DNA from: Pantoea trifolii | Lineage (GTDB): Bacteria; Pseudomonadota; Gammaproteobacteria; Enterobacterales; Enterobacteriaceae | Length of the DNA stretch: 64,000 nt | Assembly (NCBI RefSeq): GCF_024506435.1 | Contig: NZ_JANIET010000001.1 | Coordinates: forward strand, 2,542,001-2,606,000 | Direction of reading: 5' to 3' | Shown here: positions 63,848 through 64,000 of the stretch, one piece after another | Numbering within the stretch: the stretch's first letter is position 1 | How the letters are laid out: every line of letters begins with the position of its first letter | Made by a program: the position numbers and the translations under genes | The notes under the pieces: generated by a model | Databases searched by the model: none | The model's input: only the letters and a program-made list of their open reading frames with translations | Told to the model about the DNA's origin: nothing

Positions 63848-64000
63848 ATGATCGATTTATTCAAACATGATGAAACTCATTATTACCAACGAGCCAGCGG
63901 CGACCTGGTCATGGGCAACACTAAACCTCTACAAGAATTCGGTACAATCGAACTGGTTATTGGTGAAGAACGCTTTTTCATCCCGGTTGATGAGAATGGC
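63848..64000 (+). CDS. Unknown protein, 3' end beyond the window
   Basis: An open frame from ATG 63848 to the window end gives 51 residues starting MIDLFKHDETHYYQRASGDL, continuing VMGNTKPLQEFGTIEL and reaching FFIPVDENG. GATGGA lies upstream of the ATG at an acceptable distance. Codon use looks like a real gene. I do not recognise the family from this fragment. Confidence 0.6.
   Translation, partial: MIDLFKHDETHYYQRASGDLVMGNTKPLQEFGTIELVIGEERFFIPVDENG

Overview
The window is a chromosomal segment of an enterobacterium. The gene order fli genes - rcsA - dsrB - yodD - yedP - yodC - yedI - vsr - dcm - yedJ - mtfA - tRNA-Asn - yeeO - amn follows the E. coli yed/yee region. Insertions such as a second and third chemoreceptor, gpgS, and liv, sugar-ABC and phn operons point to an Erwiniaceae-type genome (Pantoea/Erwinia-like; inferred from gene content, not proven).

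Layout. 1-7213: 3' part of the flagellar export/switch cluster (fliI, J, K, then fliLMNOPQR). 7214-14043: capsule regulator rcsA with an RcsAB-box-like site, a methyl-accepting chemotaxis protein with a sigma-28-like promoter, dsrB, a Pmp3-type mini membrane protein, an unassigned terminator that may end a small RNA, yodD, and a yedP-gpgS pair that looks like a glucosylglycerate pathway. 14044-22665: small proteins, yedI, divergent vsr and dcm, a divergent chemoreceptor, a ribbon-helix-helix protein, yedJ, a phage-type protein and mtfA. 22769-24771: tRNA-Asn followed by a three-gene HipBST-type kinase toxin-antitoxin module with two operator-like palindromes. 24889-36103: yeeO, livKHMGF, amn, a heptad-repeat membrane protein and an NCS2 purine permease. 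36104-45880: a sugar ABC transporter and catabolic operon (D-lyxose isomerase, class II aldolase, PfkB kinase), flanked by a response regulator and a hybrid histidine kinase. 45834-56579: a complete C-P lyase set in two units (phnFGHIJKLMN and phnCDE1E2), each with its own Pho-box array. 56859-64000: a membrane GGDEF-EAL protein, hydantoinase/oxoprolinase A and B genes, a GNAT acetyltransferase and a truncated unknown gene at the edge.

How it works together. The three ABC import operons (branched-chain amino acids, a sugar, phosphonates) each carry a strong stem-loop or REP element about ten bases after the binding-protein stop codon, the arrangement known from malE-malF. Two families of palindromic repeats are scattered through the window: a REP/BIME family and a short GTCGCCAT..ATGGCGAC palindrome. 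The most notable accessory system is HipBST at the tRNA-Asn locus. Next are the two-unit Pho-box phn locus, the sugar operon bracketed by its putative two-component system, and the small-RNA candidate between the Pmp3-type gene and yodD.
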